Shown: positions 1-9,079, numbered from the stretch's first letter. The stretch: 64,000 nucleotides of DNA from Rhizomys pruinosus (GCA_009823505.1 VZQC01011003.1:2785942-2849941); one strand, 5' to 3'. The notes: generated by a model from the sequence alone, not told the origin. A program made the numbers and translations.

Positions 1-2040
1 CCGTCTTCCCCTCTTCCTGCCGCTGGGCTCAAGAGATCTCAAATCTCAAGAGTCACACAGCGTGCCTTTAATACCGGCTGGGAGGATAACTTCCGCCCCC
101 CACAGACCACAGATCAATCAAGCCAAAGGACCACACACCTTTAATCCCAGCTGGGGGGTAACTCCAACCCACAAGCCACAAAGGCCAATCAAACCAAAGA
201 CAGGCAGGACCGAACGATCAGCAATCAGCTCGCCAAGGCACCCAGTTTCCTACCTGTCTCCCTCTTCCTGGCCGCTGGCTCAAGAGATCTCAAATCTCAA
301 GAGTCACCAGCGTGCCTTTAATACCGGCTGGGAGATAACTCCGCCCCCACAGCCACTAAGATCTCAATCAAGCCAAAACCAAACCTTTAATCCCAGCTGG
401 GGGGATACTCCAACCTCACAGCCACAAAGGCCAATCAAACCAAAGACACAGGACCAAACGATCAGCAACAAGCTCGCCAAGGCACCCAGTTACTACCTGT
501 CTTCCCCTCTTCCTGCCGCTGGCTCAGGAGATCTCAAATCTCACAAGAGTCACACAAGCGATGCCTTTAATACCGGCTGGGAGGATAACTCCGCCCCCCA
601 CAGCCCTAGATCTAATCAAGCCAAAAGACCACACCTTTTAATCCCAGCTGGGGGGATAACTCCAACCTCACAGCCACAAAGGCCAATCAAACAAAGACAG
701 CAGGACCAAACGATCAGAATCAGCTCGCCAAGGCACCCAGTTCCTACCTGTCTTCCCCTCTTCCTGCCGCTGGGCTCAAGAGATCTCAAATCTCAAGAGT
801 CACACAAGCGTGCCTTTAATACCGGCTGGAGGATAACTCCGCCCCCACAGCCACTAGATCTAATCACAAGCCAAAGACCACACCTTTATCCCAGCTGGGG
901 GGATAACTCCAACCACAGCCACAAAGGCCAATCAAACCAAAGACAGCAGGACCAAACGATCAGCAGTCAGCTCGCCAAGGCACCCAGTTCCTACCTGTCC
1001 TTCCCTCTTCCTGACCGCGGGCTCAAGAGATCTCAAATCTCAAGAGTCACACAAGCGTGCCTTTAATACCGGCATGGGAGGATAACTCCGCCCCACAGCC
1101 ACTAGATCTAATCAAGCCAAAGACCACACCTTTAATCCCCACTGGGGGGGATAACTCCACCTCCACAGCCACAAAGGCACAATCAAACCAAAGACAGCAG
1201 GACCAAAACGATAAGCAATAAGCTCGCCAAGGCACCCAGTTCCTACCTGTCTTCCCCTCTTCTTCTGCCGCTGGGCCGTCAAGAGAGATCTCAAATCTCA
1301 AGAGTCACACAAGCGTGCCTTTAATACCGGCTGGGAGGATAACTCCGCCCCCACAGCCACTAGATCTAATCAAGCCAAAGACCACACCTTTAATCCCAGC
1401 TGGGGGGATAACTCCAACCTCACAGCCACAAAGGCCAATCAAACCAAAGACAGCAGGACCAAACGATCAGCAATCAGCTCGCCAAGGCACCCAGTTCCTA
1501 CCTGTCTTCCCCTCTTCCTGCCGCTGGGCTCAAGAGATCTCAAATCTCAAGAGTCACACAAGCGTGCCTTTAATACCGGCTGGGAGGATAACTCCGCCCC
1601 CACAGCCACTAGATCTAATCAAGCCAAAGACCACACCTTTAATCCCAGCTGGGGGGATAACTCCAACCTCACAGCCACAAAGGCCAATCAAACCAAAGAC
1701 AGCAGGACCAAACGATCAGCAATCAGCTCGCCAAGGCACCCAGTTCCTACCTGTCTTCCCCTCTTCCTGCCGCTGGGCTCAAGAGATCTCAAATCTCAAG
1801 AGTCACACAAGCGTGCCTTTAATACCGGCTGGGAGGATAACTCCGCCCCCACAGCCACTAGATCTAATCAAGCCAAAGACCACACCTTTAATCCCAGCTG
1901 GGGGGATAACTCCAACCTCACAGCCACAAAGGCCAATCAAACCAAAGACAGCAGGACCAAACGATCAGCAATCAGCTCGCCAAGGCACCCAGTTCCTACC
2001 TGTCTTCCCCTCTTCCTGCCGCTGGGCTCAAGAGATCTCA
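1..2040. repeat. Tandem array of a 249-bp unit, about 8 copies
   Basis: The phrase GTGCCTTTAATACCGGCTGG recurs at about 62, 311, 561, 811, 1059, 1314, 1563 and 1812. The last three units are 249 bp apart and virtually identical; the earlier ones carry many single-base indels. Each unit contains two related sub-repeats of about 70 bp (CCTTTAATACCGGCTGGG.. and CCTTTAATCCCAGCTGGG..), each running through CACAGCCAC and AATCAA.CCAAAGAC, followed by about 107 bp of other sequence ending in CTTCCTGCCGCTGGGCTC. Because 249 is 3 x 83, an open frame repeats an 83-residue block, but nothing else suggests coding. The array runs off the left edge and stops abruptly at 2040. CCTTTAATCCCAGC is also the B1 core, so a SINE-derived seed is possible. 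I do not recognise the satellite. Confidence 0.9.
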
Positions 2041-2061
2041 AGCAGCATTTAAATTTTTAAA

Positions 2062-2256
2062 ATTATCTTTATTTGATGTGTATGAATGTTCTGCCTGGTT
2101 GTATGTAAGTGTACCTGTATTGTACATAGGCCCTAGAGGCCAGAGGAGGGAGTCAGATCCTCTGGAACTGGAGTTACAGACATTGTTAGGTGGCATGTGG
2201 GTCCTGAGCATTGAACCTGGGTCTTTTGGAAGAGCAACCAGTGCCATCTCTCCAGC
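2062..2256 (-). mobile_element. B2 SINE, old
   Basis: Reads as a reverse B2: A-rich end at the left, GTGTATGAATGTTCTGCCTG, then CCATCTCTCCAGC at the right. It abuts the end of the satellite array. Confidence 0.85.
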
Positions 2257-2261
2257 TTATT

Positions 2262-2390
2262 TGTTTTTTGAGACAGGGTCTCACTAGGTAGTCCTGGTTG
2301 GCTTAGAACTTGCTATGTAGACCAGCTTAGCCTCAAACTCACAGAGAGGCACTTGCCTTGCCTCCCAAGTGCTAGGGTTAAAGTCCCCTT
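2262..2390 (-). mobile_element. B1 SINE, diverged
   Basis: TTTTTTGAGACAGGGTCTCA then TATGTAGACCAGCTTAGCCT and CCTCCCAAGTGCTAGGGTTA mark a reverse B1; its 5' end is degenerate. Confidence 0.85.
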
Positions 2391-2448
2391 CCCCTCCTGT
2401 TCCATACCCCTGCCTGGTTTTTTTGGTATGGTTAGAAAAAAATGTATT

Positions 2449-2608
2449 GGGGGTGTGGTAGAACATACCTTTGATCCCAGCCCTTGGGAGGCATAGGCAG
2501 GTAGAGAGCTGTGAGTTCAAGGCCAGCCTGGTTTACATAGTGAGTTCCAGGACAGCAGGGGCTACAAGGAGATCCTGTTTCAAAAGCCCCCTCCAAAAAA
2601 AAGTAGTA
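2449..2608 (+). mobile_element. B1 SINE, diverged
   Basis: GATCCCAGCCCTTGGGAGGC and GTTCAAGGCCAGCCTGGTTT are followed by an A-rich tail that meets the RPL23A pseudogene. Confidence 0.85.
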
Positions 2609-2948
2609 TATTTAGAATTAGATGATCCCAATTTTGTTGGTAACACCCAAACCATCTTTATCAGGAACCAACAAAGCATACACCTTCCTGTCTCCAGTCC
2701 ATCAGGCCTGATCAGGGTATTAACTTTGGCCATGTCAATGTCATAGAGTTTCTCCCAGCCTCTTGGAACTGGTGTTTATTGACCTTGACATCCACAGTGA
2801 ACATAAATGTGTGTGTCCTCTCTCTTCATGGCTGGCCCATTGGTCAGGGGAACTGGATGATGGCTTGGTGATCAGGCTTTGTTTTTCCCACGGCTGCTTT
2901 TGCCCCAGGGCATTTGATCTGCCTCTGGAGTTGCAGCATCTCCATCTT
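2609..2948 (-). pseudogene. RPL23A: RPL23A processed pseudogene, 5'-truncated
   Basis: Read on the minus strand this stretch follows the second half of the ribosomal protein L23a mRNA without introns. A region like RLRRQPKYPRKSAPRRNK is followed by DHQAIIQFP, then a strand matching DIDMAKVNTLIRPDG, then after a frameshift KAYVLLVPDKDGLGVTNKIGII and a TAA stop. It ends in a short 3' UTR resembling TTCTAAATATA. Frameshifts in the middle and just after IRPDG, many substitutions and the missing 5' half show it cannot make L23a. It is a retrocopy inserted into the intron antisense to TBC1D12 and is bounded by a B1 on the left and a B4-type SINE on the right. Identity rests on the conserved C-terminal block; the left and right limits are approximate. 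Confidence 0.85.
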
Positions 2949-3199
2949 ATTTTTTGAGGCAAGGTCCTTACTAAACCTGGAGCTTTCCATTTTGGCTTGA
3001 TTGGCTGACAGGCAAGCCCTTGGGATCAGCTTGTTTCCACTTGGCAGTTCTGGAGTTACAGGTGTACCCTGCTAGGTCCTAGTTTTACACAGGTATCTAG
3101 AATCCAAACTCAAGTCCCCATGTTTTGATGATCTGAATTCAAGTCTTCATGTTTGCAAAGTAAGCACTTTTGCCTCTGAGCTATCTCCCTGTCTCCAGG
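2949..3199 (-). mobile_element. B4/RSINE-type SINE (B1-like plus ID-like), diverged
   Basis: A TTTTTTGAGGCAAGGTCC start, a CCTGGAGCTTTCC body and an ID-like end (CATGTTTGCAAAGTAAGCAC, CTGAGCTATCTCCCTGTC) in reverse orientation. Confidence 0.65.
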
Positions 3200-3454
3200 T
3201 CTTTTGCATCTTTTTATAGCACTTATTATTGAACTACAAGAATTCTTTGTATTATCAGGTTAGAAATATTTTCATAAATATTTGTTGTAATGTATATATG
3301 CATGAAACATCATGTGACCCTATAAATATGTACAACTTTATATTTGTATATGTCAGCCAAAATAAATAAAAAAATACATATTTGTTGTATGAGTATCTCT
3401 CAATCTTTGACTTACCTTTAATTTTCTCAATGTGTTTTTAATTTTTTAATATTT
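3200..3454. other. AT-rich intron, nothing recognised
   Basis: A/T-rich sequence with short runs such as AATAAATAAAAAAATACATA. I see no SINE landmarks or open frame. Confidence 0.6.
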
Positions 3455-3666
3455 TAGTCATTATATTTATTTTATGTGTATAAGTATATTGCCTGCATGT
3501 GTGAAGTGTATGTCATGCACTGCCTGTAGAGGACATAAGATGGCATTGGATACCCTGGAACTGGAACTAGGGATGGTTGTTAGCCACCCTGTGGGTGCTG
3601 GGATTCGAACCCAGGTCTTCCTTAAGGGCAGCCAGTGCTCTTAACCACTGAGCCATCTCTCCTGCC
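3455..3666 (-). mobile_element. B2 SINE, old
   Basis: TTATGTGTATAAGTATATTGCC, CACCCTGTGGGTGCTGGG and CCACTGAGCCATCTCTCCTG are B2 landmarks in reverse; internal parts have drifted. Confidence 0.85.
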
Positions 3667-3679
3667 CATGTTTTTAAAT

Positions 3680-3805
3680 TTTGTGATAGCTGGTTGTGGT
3701 GGCATACCCTTATCCCAGCTACTCCACAGACTAAGGCAGGCAAGTTATTTAAGTTTAGCATTTGGAGAACCATTTGGGAAATTTAGTAAAAACTTGTCTT
3801 TTAAA
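3680..3805 (+). mobile_element. B1-like SINE, degenerate
   Basis: Only GGTTGTGGTGGCATACC and TATCCCAGCTACTC clearly recall B1; the 3' half is eroded. Confidence 0.6.
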
Positions 3806-3812
3806 AATCCCT

Positions 3813-4025
3813 GGGCTGGAGAGATGGCCTAGCGGTTAAGAGCGCCAACTGCTCTTGCAGAGGACCCGGGTTCGATCCCCAGCACCTACATGGCGGCTGA
3901 GAACCGTCTTTAACTCCAGCTCCAGGGGAATCCGACGCCCTCTTCTGACCTCCGAGGCATTGCACGACACGGGTGCACAGACCTACATGCAGACAGTACA
4001 TTCATACACATAATAAAAAAAAAAA
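3813..4025 (+). mobile_element. B2 SINE, young form without 17-bp duplication
   Basis: Has the GGCCTAGCGGTTAAGAGCGC start and an intact Pol III B box (GGTTCGATCCC), then AACTCCAGCTCCAGGGG once only, and an AATAAAAAAA tail. Confidence 0.93.
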
Positions 4026-4029
4026 TTAT

Positions 4030-4182
4030 AGCCTGATGTCGTAGTGCATGCCTTTAATCCTAGCACTTGGGAGGCAGAGGCAGGTGGATCTCTGTGAGTT
4101 CAAGGCCAGACTGGTCTACAAAGTGAGCTCCAGGCCAGCTGGGACTAAAAGAGAGACCCTGTATCGAAAAGAAAAAAAAAAA
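4030..4182 (+). mobile_element. B1 SINE
   Basis: Full B1 from GCCTGATGTCGTAGTGCATG through CTGGTCTACAAAGTGAGCTC to an A tail. Confidence 0.92.
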
Positions 4183-4191
4183 AATTAAATT

Positions 4192-4340
4192 AAGCCTGGT
4201 ATGGTGGTGCACGCCTTTAATTCCAGCACTCCAGAGGCAGAGGCAGGCGAATCTCTGTGAGTTCAAGGCCATCCTGGTCTACAGGGTGCGTTCCCGGCCA
4301 GCTGGGGCTACAGAGAGACCTCGTCTCAAAAAGATTTTAA
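4192..4340 (+). mobile_element. B1 SINE
   Basis: Second B1 in head-to-tail order with the preceding one, separated by an AAATTAAATTAAG spacer. Confidence 0.92.
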
Positions 4341-4351
4341 AAATTAAATTA

Positions 4352-4566
4352 AGGGGCCAGGGATATGGTTCAGCATTCAGAACAATGGAAGCTCTTACAG
4401 AGGCCATGGGTTCTATTCCCAGTACCCACGTGGTGGCTAACAACCATTCATAACTCCAGTTTTAGGGGAATCCTTCCACCTCTGTGGGCATTGCATGACA
4501 TGAGTGCACTTACATGCAGGCAATAAAGTTATACACATAAAATAAAACAATAAAATATTTTTAAAA
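4352..4566 (+). mobile_element. B2 SINE, old
   Basis: GGCCAGGGATATGGTTCAGC is a drifted B2 start; CATTGCATGACATGAGTGCA and the AATAAAACAATAAAA tail follow. Confidence 0.82.
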
Positions 4567-4578
4567 ATTAAGTGGGTG

Positions 4579-4768
4579 GGGGCTGGAGAGAGATGGCTAA
4601 GCAAAGGTACTGGAGTCCGTTCCCAGCATCCACTTGGTGGCTCCAATAGCCTGTAACTCTTGTTCCACATGGTGCCCTCATGTGGCCACCTCTGTGGGCA
4701 TTACATGTACATGGCACACATATACATGCACACAAAACACTCATACACATAAAATGTTTTTTATAAAA
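4579..4768 (+). mobile_element. B2 SINE, old, small internal deletions
   Basis: GGCTGGAGAGAGATGGCTAAGC with the anticodon-stem region shortened; ends in CATACACATAAAATG. Confidence 0.85.
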
Positions 4769-4783
4769 TATTTTTTAATTTTT

Positions 4784-4928
4784 TTTGTCTTTTTGAGACA
4801 GGGTCCCCCTGCAGCCCCAGCTGGCCTGGAGCTCACTATGTAGACCAGGCTGGCCTTAAACTCACAGAGATCCATCCTCCTCTGCCTTCTGAGTGCTGAG
4901 ATCAAAGGCATGGACCACCATGCCTGAC
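4784..4928 (-). mobile_element. B1 SINE
   Basis: Reverse B1 from TTTTTGAGACAGGGTCCCCC to the ACCACCATGCCTGAC end. Confidence 0.92.
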
Positions 4929-4940
4929 AATAAAAAAATT

Positions 4941-5447
4941 TTGCCAGGCATGGTGGTGCACGCCTGTGGTGGTTTGAATGAGTGTCCCCCATAGGCTTTA
5001 AGTATTCAGACATTTTATCTCCAGTTGGTGGCACTGTTCTTGGAGGTCTTAGAAGGTATGGCCGTGCTAGAGGAAGTATGTCACTGGGGGCAGGCTTAGT
5101 GAGTTTAACAAGCCTTGCTGTCTCCAGTCGCTCTCTCTGCTTCCTGTGCTCATTGCGAGATGTGACCCTCGGCTTGCTGCTCCAGCTCCAGCCGCCATGT
5201 CTCCCGCCACAATGGACTCTAATTCCCTGTAACTGTCAATCGTAAGCTCAAATAAACTCTTCCTTTTATAAGTTCCTTTGGTCATGGTGTTTTATCACAG
5301 CAACAGAAAAGTGACTAATACAACGCCTTTGATCCTAGTACTTGGGAGGCAGAGGCAGGTGGTTCTCTGTGAGTTCAAGGCCAGCTTGGTCTACAGAATG
5401 AGCTCCAGGCCAGCTGGGACTAAAGGGAGACCCTGTCTCAAAAATAC
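4941..5447 (+). mobile_element. B1 SINE interrupted by an LTR
   Basis: The B1 start GCCAGGCATGGTGGTGCACGCC stops at 4964 and resumes at 5323 with ACGCCTTTGATCCTAGTACT, running to CTGTCTCAAAAATACC. The gap is exactly the LTR plus one copy of its 5-bp target duplication. Confidence 0.95.
4965..5322 (+). mobile_element. Solo LTR, rodent MaLR (MT/ORR1 type)
   Basis: A 358-bp element that starts TGTGGTGGTTTGAATGAG and ends CAACAGAAAAGTGACTAATACA, the terminal sequences of the rodent ERVL-MaLR LTRs, with the characteristic CCCCATAGGCT and GGTCATGGTGTTTTATCACA. It is flanked on both sides by ACGCC (4960-4964 and 5323-5327), a 5-bp target duplication expected of ERVL-class integration. AATAAA at 5253-5258 is the likely LTR polyadenylation signal. 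No internal retroviral sequence is attached, so it is a solo LTR left by recombination between two LTRs. It sits inside a B1 and is therefore younger than that B1. The subfamily cannot be fixed by eye. Confidence 0.9.
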
Positions 5448-5512
5448 CAATATATACATATATATGTGTATATATGGATGTATGTATATATAAAATACAT
5501 ATATTTTATTTA
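5448..5512. repeat. AT/TATG-rich simple sequence
   Basis: Runs of TATATACATATATATG and TGTATATATGGATGTATG form the distal tail of the interrupted B1. Confidence 0.75.
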
Positions 5513-5514
5513 AG

Positions 5515-5586
5515 AGGCTGGTGGTGTAGCTTAGTGGTAGAACCTTGCCTAGCATTCACAGGGCCCTGAATTCAGTCCCCAGCACA
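5515..5586 (+). mobile_element. ID-type SINE
   Basis: GGTGGTGTAGCTTAGTGGTA with TTGCCTAGCATTCACAGGG and CAGTCCCCAGCACA, the tRNA-Ala-derived ID body, about 70 bp. Confidence 0.8.
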
Positions 5587-5613
5587 CTAGTAAATTAAAT
5601 TAATTAAAATACT

Positions 5614-5803
5614 TGCTGGGCATGGTGGCACATACCTTTTATCCCAGCACTCGGGAATCAGATAGGTAGATTCCTGTGAGTTTGAGGCAGGGATGATCTA
5701 CATAGCATGCTTCAGGCTAGTCAGGGCTATATAGTGAGACTGTCTCAAAAAATAAAATAATAAAATAAAATAAATAAAATAAAATAAAATAAAATAAAAA
5801 TAT
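5614..5803 (+). mobile_element. B1 SINE with (AAAAT)n tail
   Basis: Diverged B1 (GCTGGGCATGGTGGCACATA) whose A tail has become about ten AAAAT/AAAT units. Confidence 0.88.
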
Positions 5804-6038
5804 ACATGGCCTAATACTGCTTTAGTTGTTTATAAGTGTACAGATGTGCAAGTTAGTGATATTAAGCACACTGACAATGTGGTACATCATCACTCTTACC
5901 TATTTATTATTCCATACAGAAATTCTACCCATCAGGCAATAATTCCGTTTTCTTATTTCAGCTTCTAGTATCATTCTGATTCCTGTTTCTGTGATTTGTA
6001 TGTTCTTCACATTAGTGGAGTTATACAGTACCATTCTT

Positions 6039-6043
6039 GTATT

Positions 6044-6078
<35 letters not shown>

Positions 6079-6081
6079 TTT
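6039..6081. repeat. (TTTA)n microsatellite
   Basis: About ten TTTA units at the tail of the adjoining reverse B1. Confidence 0.95.
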
Positions 6082-6083
6082 GT

Positions 6084-6223
6084 CTTTTTGAGACAGGGTC
6101 TCCCTGTAGCCCCAGCTGGCCTGGAACTCACTATGTAGACCAGGCTGGCCTTGAACTCAGAGAGATCTGCCTGCCTCTGCCTCCCAAGTGCTGGAACTAA
6201 AAGTGTGTGCCACCACACCCGGC
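6084..6223 (-). mobile_element. B1 SINE
   Basis: TTTTTGAGACAGGGTCTCCC through CCACCACACCCGGCC; its TTTA tail lies to the left. Confidence 0.93.
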
Positions 6224-6335
6224 CCAGTTCTTGTATCTCTGGCTCATTTTACTTATATATTTTCAAGGTTTATCCTTATTGTAGCATATATCAGAACTTT
6301 GTTCCATCTTCTGGCTCAATAATACTCCATTGTAT

Positions 6336-6702
6336 GTTATGTTAGTTTGCTAGGGATGCCATAACAATATAGACTGGGTGACTTAAATAGAAATTAATTT
6401 TGCACAATATTAGTAGCTGGACATCTAAAATCAAAGTGTAAATGAGTTTTTCCCCGAGCCTCTCTCTCTCTTTAGTGTGCAGATAGCTTCTTGATTGCTG
6501 TGTCTTCACATTATTTTTCTTCTTTATACAAACATCCATGGTATCTGTTTTCTCAGAACCTTGGTCTAGTAGATTAGGCCCACCCAAATGATTTCTTTTA
6601 AACTTAATTGCCTCTTTAGCACTGGTTCTAAATATAGTCATAGTCTAAGGATTGTTGGAGCTTTAATAGGAATTTGGAGGGGACACAGTTTATTCCATAG
6701 CA
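6336..6702 (-). mobile_element. MLT1-type MaLR LTR, ancient
   Basis: GTTAGTTTGCTAGGGATGCC followed by ACTGGGTGACTTAAATAGAA and GTGTCTTCACATTATTTTTC, TTAGGCCCACCCAAATG and GGGGACACAGTTTATTCC is the reverse complement of an MLT1 LTR. It is heavily mutated and sits inside the older L1. Confidence 0.78.
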
Positions 6703-7199
6703 TAGATATATGTCATATTTTGCTTATTCACTTGTTGATGTGTATTTGAATTTCTCCCTTTTGGCTATTCTGAATAATGGTGTTATGAAGTTATTTTGTT
6801 ATGCTTTCACTTCTTTGGAGTAAAACATAGGAGTGTAATTTTTGTATTAAATAATAACTCATGTTTAACATTTTGAGCAGTTATAAGCCTTTCCACAGCT
6901 GCTGTACTGTTTAACATACTCAAACATTTTTTTGAAATTTTTGAAAAAATGCCACTCTTATGAATGTGAAGAAGTATCTAATTGCAAGCTGTGATTTGCA
7001 TTTTCTTAGTGACAAATGTTTGGCGTCTTTGTGAGTTTAATGGCCATTTATAGATCTTCTTTGAAGAAACAAGTATTCCTGAAATCCTCTGCCCAGTTTT
7101 AATTGGTCTGTTTATTTTTTTGTTATTTTTTATTATTTTTCTTTATTTATCTCGGTTTTTTTTTTCTTTTTTTCTTTTTTTTTTTTTTTTTTTTTTTTT

Positions 7200-7352
7200 G
7201 TTTTTTGTTGGTCTTTTCGAGACAGGGTCTCCCTGTAGCTCCAGCTGTCCTGAAACTCACTCTGTAGACCAGGCTGGCCTTGAACTCACAAAGATCCACC
7301 TGCCTCTGCCTCCCAAGTGCTAGGATTAAAGGTGTGCATCACCATACCTGGC
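7200..7352 (-). mobile_element. B1 SINE with long T tail
   Basis: GGTCTTTTCGAGACAGGGTC to CACCATACCTGGC, preceded on the left by a long poly-T run. Confidence 0.93.
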
Positions 7353-7357
7353 TATCT

Positions 7358-7476
7358 CTTGGTGTTTTTTGAGAGAGGGTCTCCCTGTAGCCACAGCTGA
7401 CCTGAACTTACAGAGATCCACCTGCCTCTGCCTAACAAGTGCTGGCACTGGAGCGTGCGCCACCACCACATCCAGC
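7358..7476 (-). mobile_element. B1 SINE, partial
   Basis: TTTTTGAGAGAGGGTCTCCC and CCACCTGCCTCTGCCTAACA; the segment for the TGTAGACCAGGCTGGCC box is deleted. Confidence 0.88.
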
Positions 7477-7489
7477 TTTTTTTTTTTTT

Positions 7490-7696
7490 TTTAATGTGTC
7501 TGAGTGTATTGCTTGTATGTATATAAGTGCACCTGTGTCGTGCATTGCTCGTGGCAATCAGAAGAGGGCCTCAAATCCCCAGGGACTGGAGTTAAGGATG
7601 GTTGTTAGCTGCCATGTGGGTGCTGGGATCAAACCCACCCGTCCCTCTGCAAGAGCAGTCAGTGCTCCTTAGTCACTGAGCATCTCTCCAGCCCTG
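7490..7696 (-). mobile_element. B2 SINE, old
   Basis: Reverse B2 (GTGTCTGAGTGTATTGCTTG to CATCTCTCCAGCCC). Confidence 0.88.
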
Positions 7697-7755
7697 GGGT
7701 TGAGTTATTATCAAGATATAATCACAATTATTTTTTCTTTTTTTTGTTTTTTTTT

Positions 7756-8016
7756 TTTTTTTAAAAATTTTAATTATTTTATTTATTTCTGTTGTGGATG
7801 AATTACGTACTGCAGGCACGTTTGGTGCACGCCATTGCTCGTGCACTGCCGTGGAGGTCAGACAGAGGGGTTTGGATTCCCCTGAGATGGAGTTCTCCCT
7901 GGAATTGGACGTTACAGACGGTCTCGGTCGCCATGTGGGTGCTGGGGATGAAACCCGTGTCCTCTGCAAGAGCGGTCTGGTGCTCTTAATCCCCTAGGGG
8001 CATCTCTCCAGCCCCA
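7756..8016 (-). mobile_element. B2 SINE with 17-bp duplication, error-rich
   Basis: The doubled motif shows as GGAGTTCTCCCTGGAATTGG. Many scattered changes (GTGGATGAATTACGTACTGC for GTGTATGAATGTACTGTC) look like unpolished sequence rather than age, because young-subfamily diagnostic bases are kept. Confidence 0.85.
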
Positions 8017-8166
8017 CAATTTTTTTTATCTTGGCTTTATTTTCACTTCTGTTATTTTTCAGTATTTATGTTCTTTCTTCTTGTTGTGGCTATCTTTTTT
8101 AACCTCCAGAAAGTGCCCTTGATGCAAAAGAAAACATTGTTTGGTTCCTTTTCATATTTTTTTAAG

Positions 8167-8343
8167 GGTTGTTTTTTTTTTTTTTTTGGTCTGTTTCGAG
8201 GACAAGGTTCTCCCTGTTAGCCCCAGCAATTGCCTGGAACTCTACTCTGGACCAGGCGACCTTGAACCAACAAATATCTGCACTGCTCTCTCGCCTCGCC
8301 AATTTGTGCTAGGATTTAAATGGCTCGGCCACATGCCTGGCAG
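8167..8343 (-). mobile_element. B1 SINE, error-rich
   Basis: GGTCTGTTTCGAGGACAAGG and CCAGGCGACCTTGAACCAAC are B1 with many small insertions, in the same suspect stretch as the preceding B2. Confidence 0.8.
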
Positions 8344-8490
8344 TTTCTAAATAATAATTCCATTTTGCTCATATGTTTCCCCCTGATTTTCTTTAGTTAT
8401 CAATGGTTTCCTGTGTTTTCTAGAGTGCTTGGAGTTTGTATAACATCTTACGATAATAAATTCTTTGGGCAAAGCACTCAGGAGGCACTG

Positions 8491-8811
8491 AGTGAGACTG
8501 CTGCTGTAGTGTTTTGGTACATACCACCAGTGAGACTGCTGCTGTAGTGTTTTGGTACATACCACCAGTGAGACTGCTGCTGTAGTGTTTTGGTACATAC
8601 CACTAGTGAGACTGCTGCTGCAGTGTTTTGGTATATACCACCAGTGAGACTGCTGCTGTAGTGTTTTGGTACATACCACCAGTGAAACTGCTGCTGTAGT
8701 GTTTTGGTACATACCACCAGTGAGACTACTGCTGTAGTGTTTTGGTACATACCACTAGTGAGACTGCTGCTGTAGTGTTTTGGTACATACCACCAGTGAA
8801 ACTGCTGCTGT
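8491..8811. repeat. 38-bp minisatellite, 8.4 copies
   Basis: Units start with AGTGAGACTGCTGCTGTAGT at 8491, 8529, 8567, 8605, 8643, 8681, 8719 and 8757, and a partial unit begins at 8795. Copies differ by one to three substitutions and no length changes. Because 38 is not a multiple of three, three frames rotate into one another; open frames here are a by-product. No SINE landmark is present in the unit. Confidence 0.96.
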
Positions 8812-9078
8812 GGAGAGAACTGAAACTGATGATCGTGTCTGCGCCAGTGCCTTAAGGCACAGCCAGATCAACCAAATGCACATTTGCCTCACTGTCTCCC
8901 CTGGAACTGGTCTGCCACTCCAGTAATACAGGCTGGGGCCCTAATAATTGCACAAGAGGTTGAGGGAGGGTTCAAAGGAATGAGACATGGTCATTGCTTT
9001 ATGCATACTTCTCACATCTGTGAGATCAGTTGTCATCTCTCTGAAAACAGTCTCCTAATTATCGGAAAGATCTGATTA
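8812..9078. other. Intron without recognised repeats
   Basis: Sequence of ordinary composition with no SINE, LTR or coding landmark that I can identify. Confidence 0.5.
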
Positions 9079-9079
9079 A

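Larger units (their letters stand above)
5804..7115 (-). mobile_element. Old mammalian L1 3' region, split by a B1 and an MLT1 LTR
   Basis: On the minus strand this is the 3' part of an old L1. Recognisable pieces on the plus strand are GGCTCAATAATACTCCATTG, TTGGCTATTCTGAATAATGG, TCCACAGCTGCTGTACTG, GTGATTTGCATTTTCTTAGT and GAAATCCTCTGCCCAG. The order is collinear with L1M-type 3' ends. A TTTA run plus B1 (6039-6223) and an MLT1 LTR (6336-6702) interrupt it. No open frame remains. Confidence 0.8.

Noticed and set aside
62..2052. Long open frames (334 and 245 codons) across the 249-bp array
   Set aside because: They exist because the unit is 3 x 83 bp long. There is no splice context or recognisable domain, and indels in the left half break the frame without consequence.
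3813..4025. tRNA-like A and B boxes in B2 and ID elements as tRNA genes
   Set aside because: They are tRNA-derived SINE promoters; no complete cloverleaf or tRNA 3' end is present.
8347..8750. Minus-strand open frames of 90-121 codons with a 38-residue repeat
   Set aside because: By-product of the 38-bp minisatellite, read in three rotating frames.
8491..8811. CRISPR-like array
   Set aside because: Units are contiguous with no unique spacers, and the genome is mammalian.
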